From assembly GCF_013839525.1 (NCBI RefSeq), contig NZ_JACDIS010000006.1, positions 62,001 through 126,000 on the forward strand: a stretch of 64,000 bases of DNA. Reading direction: 5' to 3'. Positions 1-9,001 of the stretch are shown here, piece by piece. Every line of letters begins with the position of its first letter. Positions within the stretch are counted from its first letter, which is position 1. The DNA comes from Chthonobacter rhizosphaerae (GTDB taxonomy: Bacteria; Pseudomonadota; Alphaproteobacteria; Rhizobiales; Pleomorphomonadaceae). The translations under genes and the position numbers were made by a program. The notes under the pieces are model-generated. The model saw nothing but the letters and a program-made list of their open reading frames with translations. It had not been told where the DNA came from and did not search any database.

Positions 1-245
1 GCGCCATGCTGGCGGCGACCGGCGTGCGCATCGCGGGATTCCTGGTGGCCGGGGCGGCAGGGTCGAACGCGGCGCTGATCCCGCTCGTCTGGGCGGTGCC
101 CGGAGGGCTGATGGTGGTGCTCGGCGCGGCCTTCTGGGCCGGGCGCCAACCCGCCCTCCCCGGCTTCGTGACCGACGCGGCCGACCGGGTCGCCGAGTGG
201 GCGCGGGCGCTCGCGGCCCGGGCCGTGAAGGCGGGCGGGTCGTGA
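1..245 (+). CDS. lptF: LPS export permease LptF, C-terminal end only
   Basis: Only the last roughly 80 residues are inside the window; the gene starts upstream. The tail has two hydrophobic stretches (a GFLVAGAAGSNAALIPLVW region and a GGLMVVLGAAFWAG region) followed by a charged cytoplasmic end, as in the last transmembrane helices of YjgP/YjgQ permeases. The call rests mainly on context: the frame ends in a TGA that overlaps the start region of lptG, and lptD follows. In this family LptF and LptG form the inner-membrane channel of the LptB2FG exporter, which extracts lipopolysaccharide from the inner membrane. Confidence 0.8.
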   Translation, partial: AMLAATGVRIAGFLVAGAAGSNAALIPLVWAVPGGLMVVLGAAFWAGRQPALPGFVTDAADRVAEWARALAARAVKAGGS

Positions 246-247
246 GC

Positions 248-1333
248 ATGGTCGGAACGCTCGGGCTCTACTACGCGCGGCTTTTCCTGAAATGGATCGT
301 CGGCCTCTTCCTCGGGGCCGGATTCCTCGCCTTCCTGATCGACATCCTGGAGGTGATCCGGGCGAACGGCGACAACGAGAACTTCACGCTCCTCGGCGCG
401 CTCGGCGTGTCGGCGCTCCGGATCCCGCTGATCACCGAGCAACTGCTGCCGTTCGCGGTGCTGATCGGGTCGATCGCGGCCTTCCTCAACCTGTCGCGAC
501 GGTCCGAGCTGATCGTGTCGCGCGCGGCGGGGCTGTCGGTCTGGCAGTTCGCGATGCCGGGGCTGGTGGTGGCGCTGGCGATCGGGGTGTTCGCCACGCT
601 CGTCTACAATCCGGCCGCGACGGCGATGAAGATCCAGTCGGACCGGATCGCGGCGGGATTCGGGTCGGTGGCGTCCATCCTCAGCGACACGGCGAGCGAC
701 ACGTGGCTGCGCCAGCGCACCGAGGAGGGCGAGGCGGTGATGCGGGTGGAGGGCATCGCGGACGCCGGCCGGATGATCCTGGAGCCGACGTTCTGGCTGT
801 TCGACACCGAGGGCCGCCTGATCCGACGTGTGGAGGCGGTGGTGGGCGAGCTGGTGGACGACCACTGGCTGCTCTCGGCGGCCATATCCACAGATATCTC
901 CGGCCAGCCGGAAAGCCTGCCGGACCTGCGTCTGCCCACCTCGCTGACGGCCGACCAGGTGCGGGACCGGCTGTCCGCCCCGGAGGCCGTGTCCTTCTGG
1001 CGACTGCCGGAGACGATCGAACAGGCGGCGGCGGCCGGGTTACCTCCATATAGATTTAATTTGCAATTTCATGTCCTCCTGGCGAGACCGCTGCTGCTCG
1101 CCTCGATGGTTCTCATCGCCGCGACGGTGTCGCTGGGCCTGTCCCGGTCGGGTGGCGTGGGGCGAATGATTCTCGGTGGCGTAAGCTCGGGCTTCGTGCT
1201 TTATGTCGTCACTGAAATCGCTCGCGATTTGGGCAGCGAGGGGCTGGTTCCGGCAGCCCTGGCGGCCTGGGCTCCGGCAGTGGTGGCAAGCCTCTTGGGG
1301 TCTACAGTCCTGCTGCACCGGGAGGATGGCTGA
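248..1333 (+). CDS. lptG: LPS export ABC transporter permease LptG
   Basis: 361 residues, normal for LptG. Three N-terminal membrane segments (about 12-35, 60-85 and 95-120), a large periplasmic domain (about 125-265) and three C-terminal membrane segments (about 275-355) match the YjgP/YjgQ fold. It partners LptF and the ATPase LptB to load LPS onto the periplasmic Lpt bridge. The ATG at 248 was chosen; a GTG at 242 that overlaps the lptF stop is an equally possible start and adds two residues. The end overlaps lptD by 8 bases, so lptF-lptG-lptD is one transcription unit. Confidence 0.92.
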   Translation: MVGTLGLYYARLFLKWIVGLFLGAGFLAFLIDILEVIRANGDNENFTLLGALGVSALRIPLITEQLLPFAVLIGSIAAFLNLSRRSELIVSRAAGLSVWQFAMPGLVVALAIGVFATLVYNPAATAMKIQSDRIAAGFGSVASILSDTASDTWLRQRTEEGEAVMRVEGIADAGRMILEPTFWLFDTEGRLIRRVEAVVGELVDDHWLLSAAISTDISGQPESLPDLRLPTSLTADQVRDRLSAPEAVSFWRLPETIEQAAAAGLPPYRFNLQFHVLLARPLLLASMVLIAATVSLGLSRSGGVGRMILGGVSSGFVLYVVTEIARDLGSEGLVPAALAAWAPAVVASLLGSTVLLHREDG

Positions 1334-3704
1334 GTTGCAGAATCGCGTCCGCACGAGACGGTCGACCACCATGCTCGCCTGGACCTTGTCCGGGGTGGCG
1401 CTGGGCGCGCTCGTGCTCTCGGCGACCGGGCCGGCGCCGGCCCAGGAGGCCGCCCAAGGAACCGACGATCCGTCGCTGTCGGGCCTCGCGGGCGCCGGCC
1501 AGGACCAGGGCCGCATGCTGGTCGAGGCGGATTCGCTCATCTACGACATCGACGACGAGACCATCGCGGCCGTCGGCAACGTGGTGATCTACTACGGCGA
1601 CTACACGCTCGCGGCGGACCGGGTGGACGTGGAGAGCCAGACCGAGCGGGTGCGGGCATCGGGCGCGGTGCAGCTGACCGACGCCAGCGGAACGGTCGTG
1701 CGGGCCGACAGCCTGGACATCACCGACGACCTGAAGGAAGGCGTGATCGAGGCGCTGCAGATCGTCACCGCCCAGCGGACGGCCTTCACGGCCGAGCGCG
1801 CGCGGCGGACCGGCGGCGACGTGACCGAGCTCGACAACGGCGTCTACCTACCGTGCGTGGACTGCGACGGCGTTCCGGGCCGCCAACCGGTGTGGCGGAT
1901 CAACGCCAAGCGGATCATCCACCGCCAAGGCGACCGGACGATCACCTTCCGGCAGACCACCTTCGAATTCCTGGGCGTGCCGATCGCCTACGTGCCGGCG
2001 TTCAGCGCGCCGGACCCGACCGTCCGGCGCAAGTCGGGCTTCCTGGCGCCACGCCCGAGCTATGACGGCGACCGGGGCGTCGGCATCCAGACGCCCTATT
2101 TCCACGTGCTCGCGCCCAACATGGACGTGACGCTGTCGCCGGCCTTCTATTCGAACCAGGGCCCGCTGCTCGACGCCGAGTTCCGCCACCGGGTGATGGA
2201 CGGCGCCTACTCGATCCGGATCGCGGGCCTGCGCCAGGAGGACCCGGCTGCCTTCGAGGACACGTCGGGCGACCGGCTCTACCGGGGCTCCTTCTCGTCC
2301 ACCGGCGACTTCCGGATCAACGAGCGCTGGACCTGGGGCTGGGACATCGCGGTGGCGACGGACCGTTCGTTCTTCGAGGACTACGACCGCCCCGAGGCGG
2401 ACGACGACGTGGCCGTGAACGACATCTTCCTGACCGGCGTCGACGGCCGGAACCGGTTCGACGCGCACGCCTACGGCTTCTTCGTGCAGCAGGAGGACAG
2501 CACCGAGCCCGGCGCCCTGGAGCAGGACGTCTCGCTTCAGGCCAAGCAGCCGATCGTCCACCCGGTGATCGACCACGAGGTCTACGCGGACGAACCGGTG
2601 GCGGGCGGCGAGTTCTCGGTGCGCAGCAACTTCACCAGCCTGACCCGGCGCAAGGACGACATCTTCGAGTTCGAGACCGGCCCCGAGACTCGCCTGCGCG
2701 CCGCCTCGGGCACGTTCACCCGCGGATCGGTGGACGCGCTGTGGCGTCGGCGGCTGGTGGATTCGGCGGGCCAGGTATTCACGCCCTTCGCCTACATGCG
2801 CGGCGACGTGTTCTTCACCGCGCCGGAGGACGGCAGCGCGATCGGCCTGACCGAGACGGACGTGGCGCTGCGCGCCATGCCGGCTGTGGGCCTGGAGTAC
2901 AGCTATCCGCTGCTGTTCCAGTCGGCGATCGGCTCCACGGTGATCGAGCCGACGGCGCAGCTGATCGTGCGGCCGAACGAGACCGAGACGGGCGACATTC
3001 CGAACGAGGACGCCCAGAGCCTGGTGTTCGACGCCACCTCGCTGTTCGACTACGACAAGTTCTCCGGCTACGACCGGGCCGAGGGCGGCACGCGGCTCAA
3101 CGTGGGCCTGCGCTATTCCTCGCAGTTCGTGGGCGGCGTGTCGGTGAGCGGCGTGGTGGGCCAGTCGATCCACCTTCTCGGCCGGAACTCGTTCGAGACG
3201 GACACCGCCTACAACACCGGCGCGGATTCCGGCCTCCAGAGCGACCAGTCGGACTACGTGGCCTCGCTCAACATCAACACCAACCAGGGCCTCCTCCTCG
3301 GCACCAGCGCGCGCTTCGACCAGGAGGACTTCGCGCCGAACCGCGTGACCGCCCAGGCGGTGGGCCTCGCCGGCCCGCTGACCACCGCCGTCACCTACGC
3401 GTTCATGCGCGAGCAGCCCGACCTCGGCATCGACGACGACCGGTCGGAGCTGCAGGCGGCCGCGAGCCTGCGGCTGAACGAGCACTGGCGCGTGTTCGGG
3501 GCGACCCGCTTCGACATCGAGAACGAGAACTTCGTGCGCCACGCGCTGGGCTTCGCCTATGACGACGAGGCCTTCTCGTTCTCGCTCGCCTATGCGGAAG
3601 ACAAGACGCGCACGACCGGCGAGGCGACCGACCGGACGATCTATCTCCGGCTCGGGTTCCGGACGCTCGGCGACATCAACGGCTCCTTCGACGCCATGGA
3701 GTGA
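1326..3704 (+). CDS. lptD: LPS assembly outer-membrane protein LptD
   Basis: 792 residues. A signal peptide (hydrophobic 20-36, cleavage after PAPAQ near residue 39) is followed by an OstA/LptA-like jellyroll domain (about 60-160), a CVDC cysteine pair at about 177-180, and a long Asp/Tyr-rich C-terminal region typical of the LptD beta barrel. It inserts LPS into the outer leaflet of the outer membrane, together with LptE. The start at 1326 lies within the end of lptG and has GGAGG directly in front of it with no spacer. An alternative in-frame ATG at 1371 would still leave a complete signal peptide. Confidence 0.93.
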   Translation: MAELQNRVRTRRSTTMLAWTLSGVALGALVLSATGPAPAQEAAQGTDDPSLSGLAGAGQDQGRMLVEADSLIYDIDDETIAAVGNVVIYYGDYTLAADRVDVESQTERVRASGAVQLTDASGTVVRADSLDITDDLKEGVIEALQIVTAQRTAFTAERARRTGGDVTELDNGVYLPCVDCDGVPGRQPVWRINAKRIIHRQGDRTITFRQTTFEFLGVPIAYVPAFSAPDPTVRRKSGFLAPRPSYDGDRGVGIQTPYFHVLAPNMDVTLSPAFYSNQGPLLDAEFRHRVMDGAYSIRIAGLRQEDPAAFEDTSGDRLYRGSFSSTGDFRINERWTWGWDIAVATDRSFFEDYDRPEADDDVAVNDIFLTGVDGRNRFDAHAYGFFVQQEDSTEPGALEQDVSLQAKQPIVHPVIDHEVYADEPVAGGEFSVRSNFTSLTRRKDDIFEFETGPETRLRAASGTFTRGSVDALWRRRLVDSAGQVFTPFAYMRGDVFFTAPEDGSAIGLTETDVALRAMPAVGLEYSYPLLFQSAIGSTVIEPTAQLIVRPNETETGDIPNEDAQSLVFDATSLFDYDKFSGYDRAEGGTRLNVGLRYSSQFVGGVSVSGVVGQSIHLLGRNSFETDTAYNTGADSGLQSDQSDYVASLNINTNQGLLLGTSARFDQEDFAPNRVTAQAVGLAGPLTTAVTYAFMREQPDLGIDDDRSELQAAASLRLNEHWRVFGATRFDIENENFVRHALGFAYDDEAFSFSLAYAEDKTRTTGEATDRTIYLRLGFRTLGDINGSFDAME

Positions 3705-3857
3705 CCCCGGAGCGGCCGGGGCCGGCCGACCGGCGTCCTACGGGCGTGGAGGGGCGTGGACCGGGCGTGCGCCGAGAGAGTCGGTCGTTCGCCGGCTTCG
3801 CCTTCCGAGCGGCGCGCCTTCAAAGCGCCATCAGCGGCCGATAACCGCTCCTTTGGC

Positions 3858-3886
3858 TTGACAGGCCGCACCCGGACGACGCTACA
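3858..3886 (+). promoter_or_regulatory. candidate sigma-70 promoter for surA-pdxA-rsmA
   Basis: TTGACA at 3858-3863, 17 bases, then GCTACA at 3881-3886, about 30 bases before the SurA-like gene, in the 210-base gap after lptD. The -35 box is perfect and the -10 box is weak, which is common in alphaproteobacteria. It would let the chaperone and downstream genes be transcribed separately from the lpt genes. Confidence 0.45.
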
Positions 3887-3914
3887 TCCCGGCAAACCGC
3901 GATGAGCCGGTCCG

Positions 3915-4898
3915 ATGCCGTTCGAGACGGAAATGAAGATGCGCATGCCCAAGACCTTCCTGACGTCCCTCTTCAAGGGCACTGCCGCAGCCGTCCTGGC
4001 CGTCGGCCTCCTGACCGCCGGACCGGCGGTGGCGCCCGTGGCGGCGCAATCGTCCATCAAGGTGATAGTCAACGACAGCGCGATCACCACCATGGACATC
4101 TCCAGCCGCGCCAAGCTGCTGCAGCTCGCCAACCGGCTGTCGCCCGGAGCGGCCCAGAAGGCCGCCGTGGAGGAGCTGATCGACGACACGCTGCGGCTGT
4201 CCGAGGCCAAGCGCCGGGGCATCACCATCAAGGACGAGCAGGTGAACGAGGCGGTGGCGGAGATCGCCTCGCGCTCCAAGCTGACGCCCGCCCAGTTCGC
4301 GCAGGCGCTCGGCCAGTCGGGCATCTCCATCAAGACCCTGAAGGAGCGCATCCGCGCCCAGATGGCCTGGGGCCGCATCGTGCGCGCCAAGGTGCAGCAG
4401 AACGTGCGCCAGGAGCAGACCGACCTGGTGGCGCAGATGCGCCGGCAGGAGCAGTCGCCCGACAGCGTGACCGCCGAGGACTACGTTCTGCAGCGCGTGG
4501 TGTTCACCCTGCCGGCCAAGCGCGGCGATGCCGACGTGCAGCGCCGCCGCCGGGAGGCCGAGGCCCTGCGCAGCCGCTTCAACGGCTGCGAGGAGGGTCT
4601 CGCGGCCGCCAAGTCGCTGAAGGAGGTGGCGGTGCTCAACATCGGCCGCCGGCTCGCCAGCGAGGTGCCGCCGCAGATGCGCGAGCAGGTGAAGGAGACC
4701 AAGAAGGGCGCCCTCACCAAGCCGCAGGTGACCGACCAGGGCATCGAGATGCTGGCCGTGTGCGACCGGATCACCGTGACCGGCGAGAGCGCCATGTCGG
4801 CGAGCCTCGACGCCGAGCAGATGAGCGCGCAGGCCAAGACCGTCTCGGAGACCCTGCTGCGCGAGCTGAGGCAGAAGTCCAACATCGTCTACCGCTGA
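3915..4898 (+). CDS. surA: SurA-like periplasmic chaperone / peptidyl-prolyl isomerase
   Basis: 327 residues with a signal peptide (hydrophobic 19-40, cleavage near VAAQ-SS). Residues about 48-190 form the helical SurA N-terminal chaperone domain, with a typical opening IKVIVNDSAITTMDI; the C-terminal third is a short, divergent parvulin-like region. SurA escorts outer-membrane proteins, LptD among them, across the periplasm, which fits its position just after lptD. The start is uncertain: ATGs at 3915, 3933 and 3939 are in frame. At about 330 residues it is shorter than the two-parvulin E. coli SurA (about 430), which is usual in this group, so isomerase activity is not assured. Confidence 0.8.
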   Translation: MPFETEMKMRMPKTFLTSLFKGTAAAVLAVGLLTAGPAVAPVAAQSSIKVIVNDSAITTMDISSRAKLLQLANRLSPGAAQKAAVEELIDDTLRLSEAKRRGITIKDEQVNEAVAEIASRSKLTPAQFAQALGQSGISIKTLKERIRAQMAWGRIVRAKVQQNVRQEQTDLVAQMRRQEQSPDSVTAEDYVLQRVVFTLPAKRGDADVQRRRREAEALRSRFNGCEEGLAAAKSLKEVAVLNIGRRLASEVPPQMREQVKETKKGALTKPQVTDQGIEMLAVCDRITVTGESAMSASLDAEQMSAQAKTVSETLLRELRQKSNIVYR

Positions 4899-4935
4899 GC
4901 GGCCCCCGCTCGGCGCACCCGGAGCCGCGCCGCCC

Positions 4936-5970
4936 ATGGTTGTCGAGACAGACGCGGCGGGCGGCCCCGCCCTACCCCTCGCCGTCAGCGTCGGCGAACC
5001 GGCCGGCATCGGCGCGGAGATCGTGGCGCGCGCCTTCGAGCGGCGGACCGACGCGTCCGTGCCGCCCTTCTATCTGCTGGCCGACCCGGATTTCGTATTC
5101 TCGCGTCTGGCGCGGGCGCGCATCGCGGTGCGGGTGGAGACGACCACGCCGGAGGAGGCCGCCGACTGCTTCGCCCGCGCGCTGCCGGTCGTCCCGCTGA
5201 CCGCCCGGATGGGCGACAGGCCGGGCAGGCCCGATCCGGCGGACGCTCGGGCGGTGGTGGAGGCGATCGAGACCGCCGTCCGCCACGTGGCCGAGGGCCG
5301 GGCCTCGGGGCTGGTGACCGCGCCGATCCAGAAGGCGAGCCTGTACGCCGCGGGCTTCGACCACCCGGGCCACACGGAATTCCTGGGCGCGCTTGCCGAA
5401 CGCCACTTCCCCGGCGAGCCAGCCGAACCGGTGATGATGCTGGCCGGGCCAGAGCTTTCCACGGTGCCGGTGACGGTGCACATTCCGCTGAAGGACGTGC
5501 CGCGCGCGCTGACCGCCGAGCGGATCGTGACCGTGGGGCGGATCGTGGCGCGGGACCTCGCCCGACGCTTCGGCCTCGAGGCCCCTCGCCTCGCCCTCGC
5601 CGGGCTCAACCCGCACGCGGGCGAGGACGGCACCATGGGGACCGAGGACCGGGACGTGATCGCGCCCGCGGTCGCGGCGCTCGTGGCCGAGGGCATACGG
5701 GCGACCGGGCCGCACCCGGCGGACACGCTGTTCCACGCGCGCGCCCGAGCTGGCTACGACGTGGTGCTCGCCATGTACCACGACCAGGCGCTGATCCCGG
5801 TGAAGACCATCGCGTTCGACGAGACGGTGAACGTCACCCTCGGCCTGCCGTTCGTGCGCACCTCGCCGGACCACGGGACGGCGCTCGACATCGCCGGCAA
5901 GGACGTCGCCCGACCGGACAGCCTGATCGCGGCGCTCCGGCTGGCGGGGCGAATGGCGGCCGTTTCATGA
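4936..5970 (+). CDS. pdxA: 4-hydroxythreonine-4-phosphate dehydrogenase
   Basis: 344 residues, full length. It oxidises 4-phosphohydroxy-L-threonine with NAD in pyridoxal-phosphate synthesis (the DXP-dependent route). The three histidine metal ligands of the family are visible in HPGHTEFLG (about 148), LNPHAGEDG (about 225) and [10 protein letters not shown] (about 280), and the N-terminal SVGEPAGIG motif matches. It lies 37 bases after the SurA-like gene and 49 bases before rsmA, in the classical surA-pdxA-rsmA order, so it is probably co-transcribed. Confidence 0.94.
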   Translation: MVVETDAAGGPALPLAVSVGEPAGIGAEIVARAFERRTDASVPPFYLLADPDFVFSRLARARIAVRVETTTPEEAADCFARALPVVPLTARMGDRPGRPDPADARAVVEAIETAVRHVAEGRASGLVTAPIQKASLYAAGFDHPGHTEFLGALAERHFPGEPAEPVMMLAGPELSTVPVTVHIPLKDVPRALTAERIVTVGRIVARDLARRFGLEAPRLALAGLNPHAGEDGTMGTEDRDVIAPAVAALVAEGIRATGPHPADTLFHARARAGYDVVLAMYHDQALIPVKTIAFDETVNVTLGLPFVRTSPDHGTALDIAGKDVARPDSLIAALRLAGRMAAVS

Positions 5971-6019
5971 GCCGGGCCGCCCCTGCGGGTCGGGTCGCCC
6001 TCGCGAGCCCGGTGACCGG

Positions 6020-6880
6020 ATGAGCCAGATCGACGATTTGCCGCCGCTGCGCGACGTGATCGAGCGGCACGGGCTCCAGGCCATGAAGAGCCTGGGGCAG
6101 AACTTCCTGCTGGACCTGAATCTCACGTCGCGGATCGCCCGATCGGCGGGCGCGCTCGCCGGTCACACGGTGGTGGAGATCGGCCCCGGCCCCGGCGGGC
6201 TGACGCGGGCGCTGCTCGCCAACGGGGCCGAGCACGTGGTGGCGATCGAGCGCGACCACCGGGCCATCGCGGCGCTGGCCGAGATCCAGGCGGCCTATCC
6301 GGGGCGGCTGACCGTGGTGGAGGGCGATGCGCTCTCGCTGGACACCGTGGCGCTGGGGGCCGGCGACGGGCGGCCGCTGCGGATCATCGCCAACCTGCCC
6401 TACAACATCGCGACGCCGCTTCTCATCGGCTGGCTGTCGGCCGAGCCCTGGCCGCCGCGCTGGGCCTCCATGGCGCTGATGTTCCAGAAGGAGGTGGCCG
6501 ACCGGATCACCGCGCGGGAGGCCGACGACGCCTACGGGCGGCTCGGCGTGCTGACCGGCTGGCGGACGCGGGCGACGCAGATGTTCGACATCTCGCCCAA
6601 GGCCTTCGTGCCGCCGCCGAAGGTGACCTCCACGGTGGTGCATTTCGAGCCGCGGCCGGAGCCGCTGGCCTGCCGGCAGGGCGCCCTGGAGGCGGTGACG
6701 CTGGCGGCCTTCGGCCAGCGGCGGAAGATGCTCCGCCAGAGCCTGAAGAGCCTCGGCGTCGACCCGCAGGCGCTCTGCGACGCCGCCGGGCTGGACCCGA
6801 CCGTGCGGGCGGAGGTGGTGCCGGTGGCGGGATTCGTGGCGCTGGCCAACGCGTTCGACGCGATGAAGGGACGGGGCTGA
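6020..6880 (+). CDS. rsmA: 16S rRNA (A1518/A1519) dimethyltransferase KsgA/RsmA
   Basis: 286 residues. It dimethylates two adjacent adenines in the 3' hairpin of 16S rRNA, a late quality-control step of 30S assembly. The sequence shows the family entry motif SLGQNFLLD (about 29-37), the SAM-binding [10 protein letters not shown] (about 58) and the catalytic NLPYNIATP (about 128), followed by a C-terminal helical domain with [11 protein letters not shown]. It is the last gene of the lpt-surA-pdxA-rsmA run; the next gene begins 152 bases later. Confidence 0.95.
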   Translation: MSQIDDLPPLRDVIERHGLQAMKSLGQNFLLDLNLTSRIARSAGALAGHTVVEIGPGPGGLTRALLANGAEHVVAIERDHRAIAALAEIQAAYPGRLTVVEGDALSLDTVALGAGDGRPLRIIANLPYNIATPLLIGWLSAEPWPPRWASMALMFQKEVADRITAREADDAYGRLGVLTGWRTRATQMFDISPKAFVPPPKVTSTVVHFEPRPEPLACRQGALEAVTLAAFGQRRKMLRQSLKSLGVDPQALCDAAGLDPTVRAEVVPVAGFVALANAFDAMKGRG

Positions 6881-7032
6881 GCGAGGCGGGCCGAGGAACG
6901 TGTCTGGCCTCGGCCGGCGCGCGACGGATGGCTTAACGCGCATTTCAGAGCTTTCGGGTTCAACTGCCGGACGGCCCGGACCGACCGGGCGCACAGGCGG
7001 CGGCTTCGGGTCGCCGAAAGCGCGGGTCCCGG

Positions 7033-8556
7033 ATGAGCAGCGCGTCGCAGTCCACCGCCGGTACGGCAGACCGGCTCCGTTTCGGGGCCGGCGCCGTCGT
7101 GGCGCTGGTCGTGCTGGCGGCGTTCGCGGCACACACCGCCCTGGTGGGGACGACGCCGGACTTTCCGCTCGACGACGCCTATACGGTCCTGCACAACGCC
7201 CGGCTGCTTCACGAGGGCGGTGCGGACCCGACCTATCCGGGCGTGCCGGCGCTCGTCGGCAGCACGAGCGCGGTCCACTTGGCGATCGTCGCCCTGCTGG
7301 GCTTCGTGCTGCCTCTCCCCTTGGCGTTGCATGGGGTCGCTTGGGCTGGTGCGCTGCTCTATGGCCTCGGGTGCGCGCGGCTCGCCGGCGCGGCGGGCGC
7401 GGGACCGCGGACGGCGGCGGGGTTCGGGCTTGCGGCGCTCCTCGTATCCGATACGCCGATGCAGCTTCTGAACGGGCTGGAGACCGGGCTCGCCATGGCG
7501 GCGGTCGCCTGGGCGCTGGCGCTGGCCGCCGAGGGCGTGACGCGCCGGCCGCTGGCCACGGCGGCGCTGGCGGGAGCGATGCCGTTCATCCGGCCCGAGC
7601 TGGCGGCCCTGGCGGCGCCGCTGTTCGGCTGGCTGATGCTGGCCACGACCCGGGCGGCCGGGGACATGCGCGGGGGTCTGGCGCGGTGCGCGGGGCCGGC
7701 GGCGGTGGCCGTACTTGTGGCGGCGCCCTGGATGGCGTGGGCTCTGGCGGAGACCGGGGGCGTGCTGCCGGCGACGGCGGCGGCCAAGCGGGCGTGGTTC
7801 GCGGAGGCGGGCCTCGGTGCGGGGCGGTCGCTGGCGCTGGTCGGCGTGGCGGTGGCGTCCTTCCTGGGACCCTTCTGGATGGCCATCCTGGCGGCGCCGC
7901 AATTCCCGGTGCGGACGGCGGCGGGCCGGCTGGCGATCGGATTCGCCGGGCTGGTGGTGGGAAGTTTCGCGGTGAATCTGCCGGGGGCGCTGTTCCACAA
8001 CGATCAGCGGTATCTCTACGGGCTGGCGCCGGTGCTGCTGCTCGCGATCGCCCAGATGGCGCGGGCGCCGCTGAGGCTGCCGGGCGGGCGAACGATCCCG
8101 CCGGCATGGGTGATCGGGCTCTTCGTCGCACAGGCGGTAGTGCTCGCGCCGGCGGGGATCGAGCGGTATCGGGCGGCGCTGGAGCGGACGGACGTGGAGC
8201 TGGCGAGCCTGTCCCGGTGGGCGCGGGAAACACTGCCGGCAAACGCGCACCTGCTGGTCCACGACGTGGGGCACCTGTCGTGGGCGACGGGGTTCCGGAT
8301 CACGGACCTCGTCGGGCTGAAGACGCCGTCGAGCATTCCAGACCACTTGGCGCTGACCCTGCCGTCGAACGGGGCGCGGCGCGGGGAGGCCGTCGCCCGG
8401 ATCGCCGCCCGGGCGGGCGCCACCCATCTGGTCGCGCTCGACGAATGGGACAGGCTGTTCGCCATCACGGACGGGCTCCGGGCGGCAGGATGGACGCTCG
8501 TGCCGGTGCGGGGCGACGGGCGGTACCGGGTCTACGCGCTGACGCCGCCTGTGTGA
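7033..8556 (+). CDS. GT-C-type polytopic membrane protein (probable polyprenyl-sugar glycosyltransferase)
   Basis: 507 residues, about ten hydrophobic segments spread over residues 20-390, then a soluble periplasmic domain. After the first membrane segment comes a PLDDAYTVLHNARLL stretch, the acidic DD motif in the first loop that GT-C enzymes (ArnT/Pmt-like) use to hold a divalent metal. The C-terminal HDVGHLSWATG and ITDLVGL pattern recurs in bacterial GT-C proteins. Such enzymes transfer sugars from polyprenyl phosphates to envelope acceptors. No glycan genes are adjacent, so donor and acceptor are unknown. The start ATG at 7033 precedes the first membrane segment. Confidence 0.6.
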   Translation: MSSASQSTAGTADRLRFGAGAVVALVVLAAFAAHTALVGTTPDFPLDDAYTVLHNARLLHEGGADPTYPGVPALVGSTSAVHLAIVALLGFVLPLPLALHGVAWAGALLYGLGCARLAGAAGAGPRTAAGFGLAALLVSDTPMQLLNGLETGLAMAAVAWALALAAEGVTRRPLATAALAGAMPFIRPELAALAAPLFGWLMLATTRAAGDMRGGLARCAGPAAVAVLVAAPWMAWALAETGGVLPATAAAKRAWFAEAGLGAGRSLALVGVAVASFLGPFWMAILAAPQFPVRTAAGRLAIGFAGLVVGSFAVNLPGALFHNDQRYLYGLAPVLLLAIAQMARAPLRLPGGRTIPPAWVIGLFVAQAVVLAPAGIERYRAALERTDVELASLSRWARETLPANAHLLVHDVGHLSWATGFRITDLVGLKTPSSIPDHLALTLPSNGARRGEAVARIAARAGATHLVALDEWDRLFAITDGLRAAGWTLVPVRGDGRYRVYALTPPV

Positions 8557-8618
8557 CGCGGACTCCGTGCGATCGTGCGGGCTTTGCTCGCGCCGGGCGA
8601 AGTGCACCGCACAGACCG

Positions 8619-8663
8619 AATGTGCAATGCACATTTTTGCATGCATATCGCCGATCTTAGGAC
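8619..8663. promoter_or_regulatory. cluster of palindromes upstream of the chemoreceptor pair
   Basis: The AT-richer gap 8557-8707 holds a perfect 17-base palindrome, AATGTGCAATGCACATT (8619-8635), directly followed by TGCATGCA (8638-8645) and ATCGCCGAT (8647-8655). A good ribosome-binding site, AGGAGG (8698-8703), sits 4 bases before the next gene. The palindromes look like binding sites for a dimeric regulator; the regulator is unknown. Confidence 0.4.
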
Positions 8664-8707
8664 ATTCTTTGGAACATATGCCGATATGCATTCCTCAGGA
8701 GGAACGC

Positions 8708-9001
8708 ATGTCGGCAGGTCTTCTGTCCTTTGCCGCCGCCGCAGGCGCGGTGGCGATCCTGTCCCTCGCGCCCGGGGCGAACGGCGAGGTGGCCGTGCTC
8801 GCGCCCGCGTCTACGCCGGCGGTCGAGATCGTGGCGGCGGCGGGTGGCGCTGTGGCGGCGGTGTCGCCGTCGGGCCGGGTGGCGATCGCGGTCGCGACCG
8901 CCGACGGCTTCGTCGGCCGCCTCTACCGGGCCGGCGCCCTCCTGGTGTTCAACCCAGCGCTCGCCTCCGGATGCGAACCGCAACAAGGACGTGACCAGTG
9001 A
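8708..9001 (+). CDS. small hydrophobic protein coupled to chemoreceptor gene
   Basis: 97 residues, not recognised. It has a signal-like hydrophobic start ([20 protein letters not shown]), an Ala/Val-rich middle and a short Cys-containing tail. ATG at 8708 has a strong AGGAGG at correct spacing. Its TGA overlaps the GTG start of the chemoreceptor (GTGA at 8998-9001), so the two are translated together. It could be a small membrane or exported partner of the receptor, or mainly a leader that couples translation. Composition and coupling support a real gene; no function is claimed. Confidence 0.55.
   Translation: MSAGLLSFAAAAGAVAILSLAPGANGEVAVLAPASTPAVEIVAAAGGAVAAVSPSGRVAIAVATADGFVGRLYRAGALLVFNPALASGCEPQQGRDQ

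Noticed and set aside
1848-3542. Long open frame antisense to lptD (564 codons)
   Set aside because: High GC makes antisense frames long. The encoded sequence is a His/Arg/Val-rich low-complexity shadow with no family motif, while lptD on the other strand is clear.
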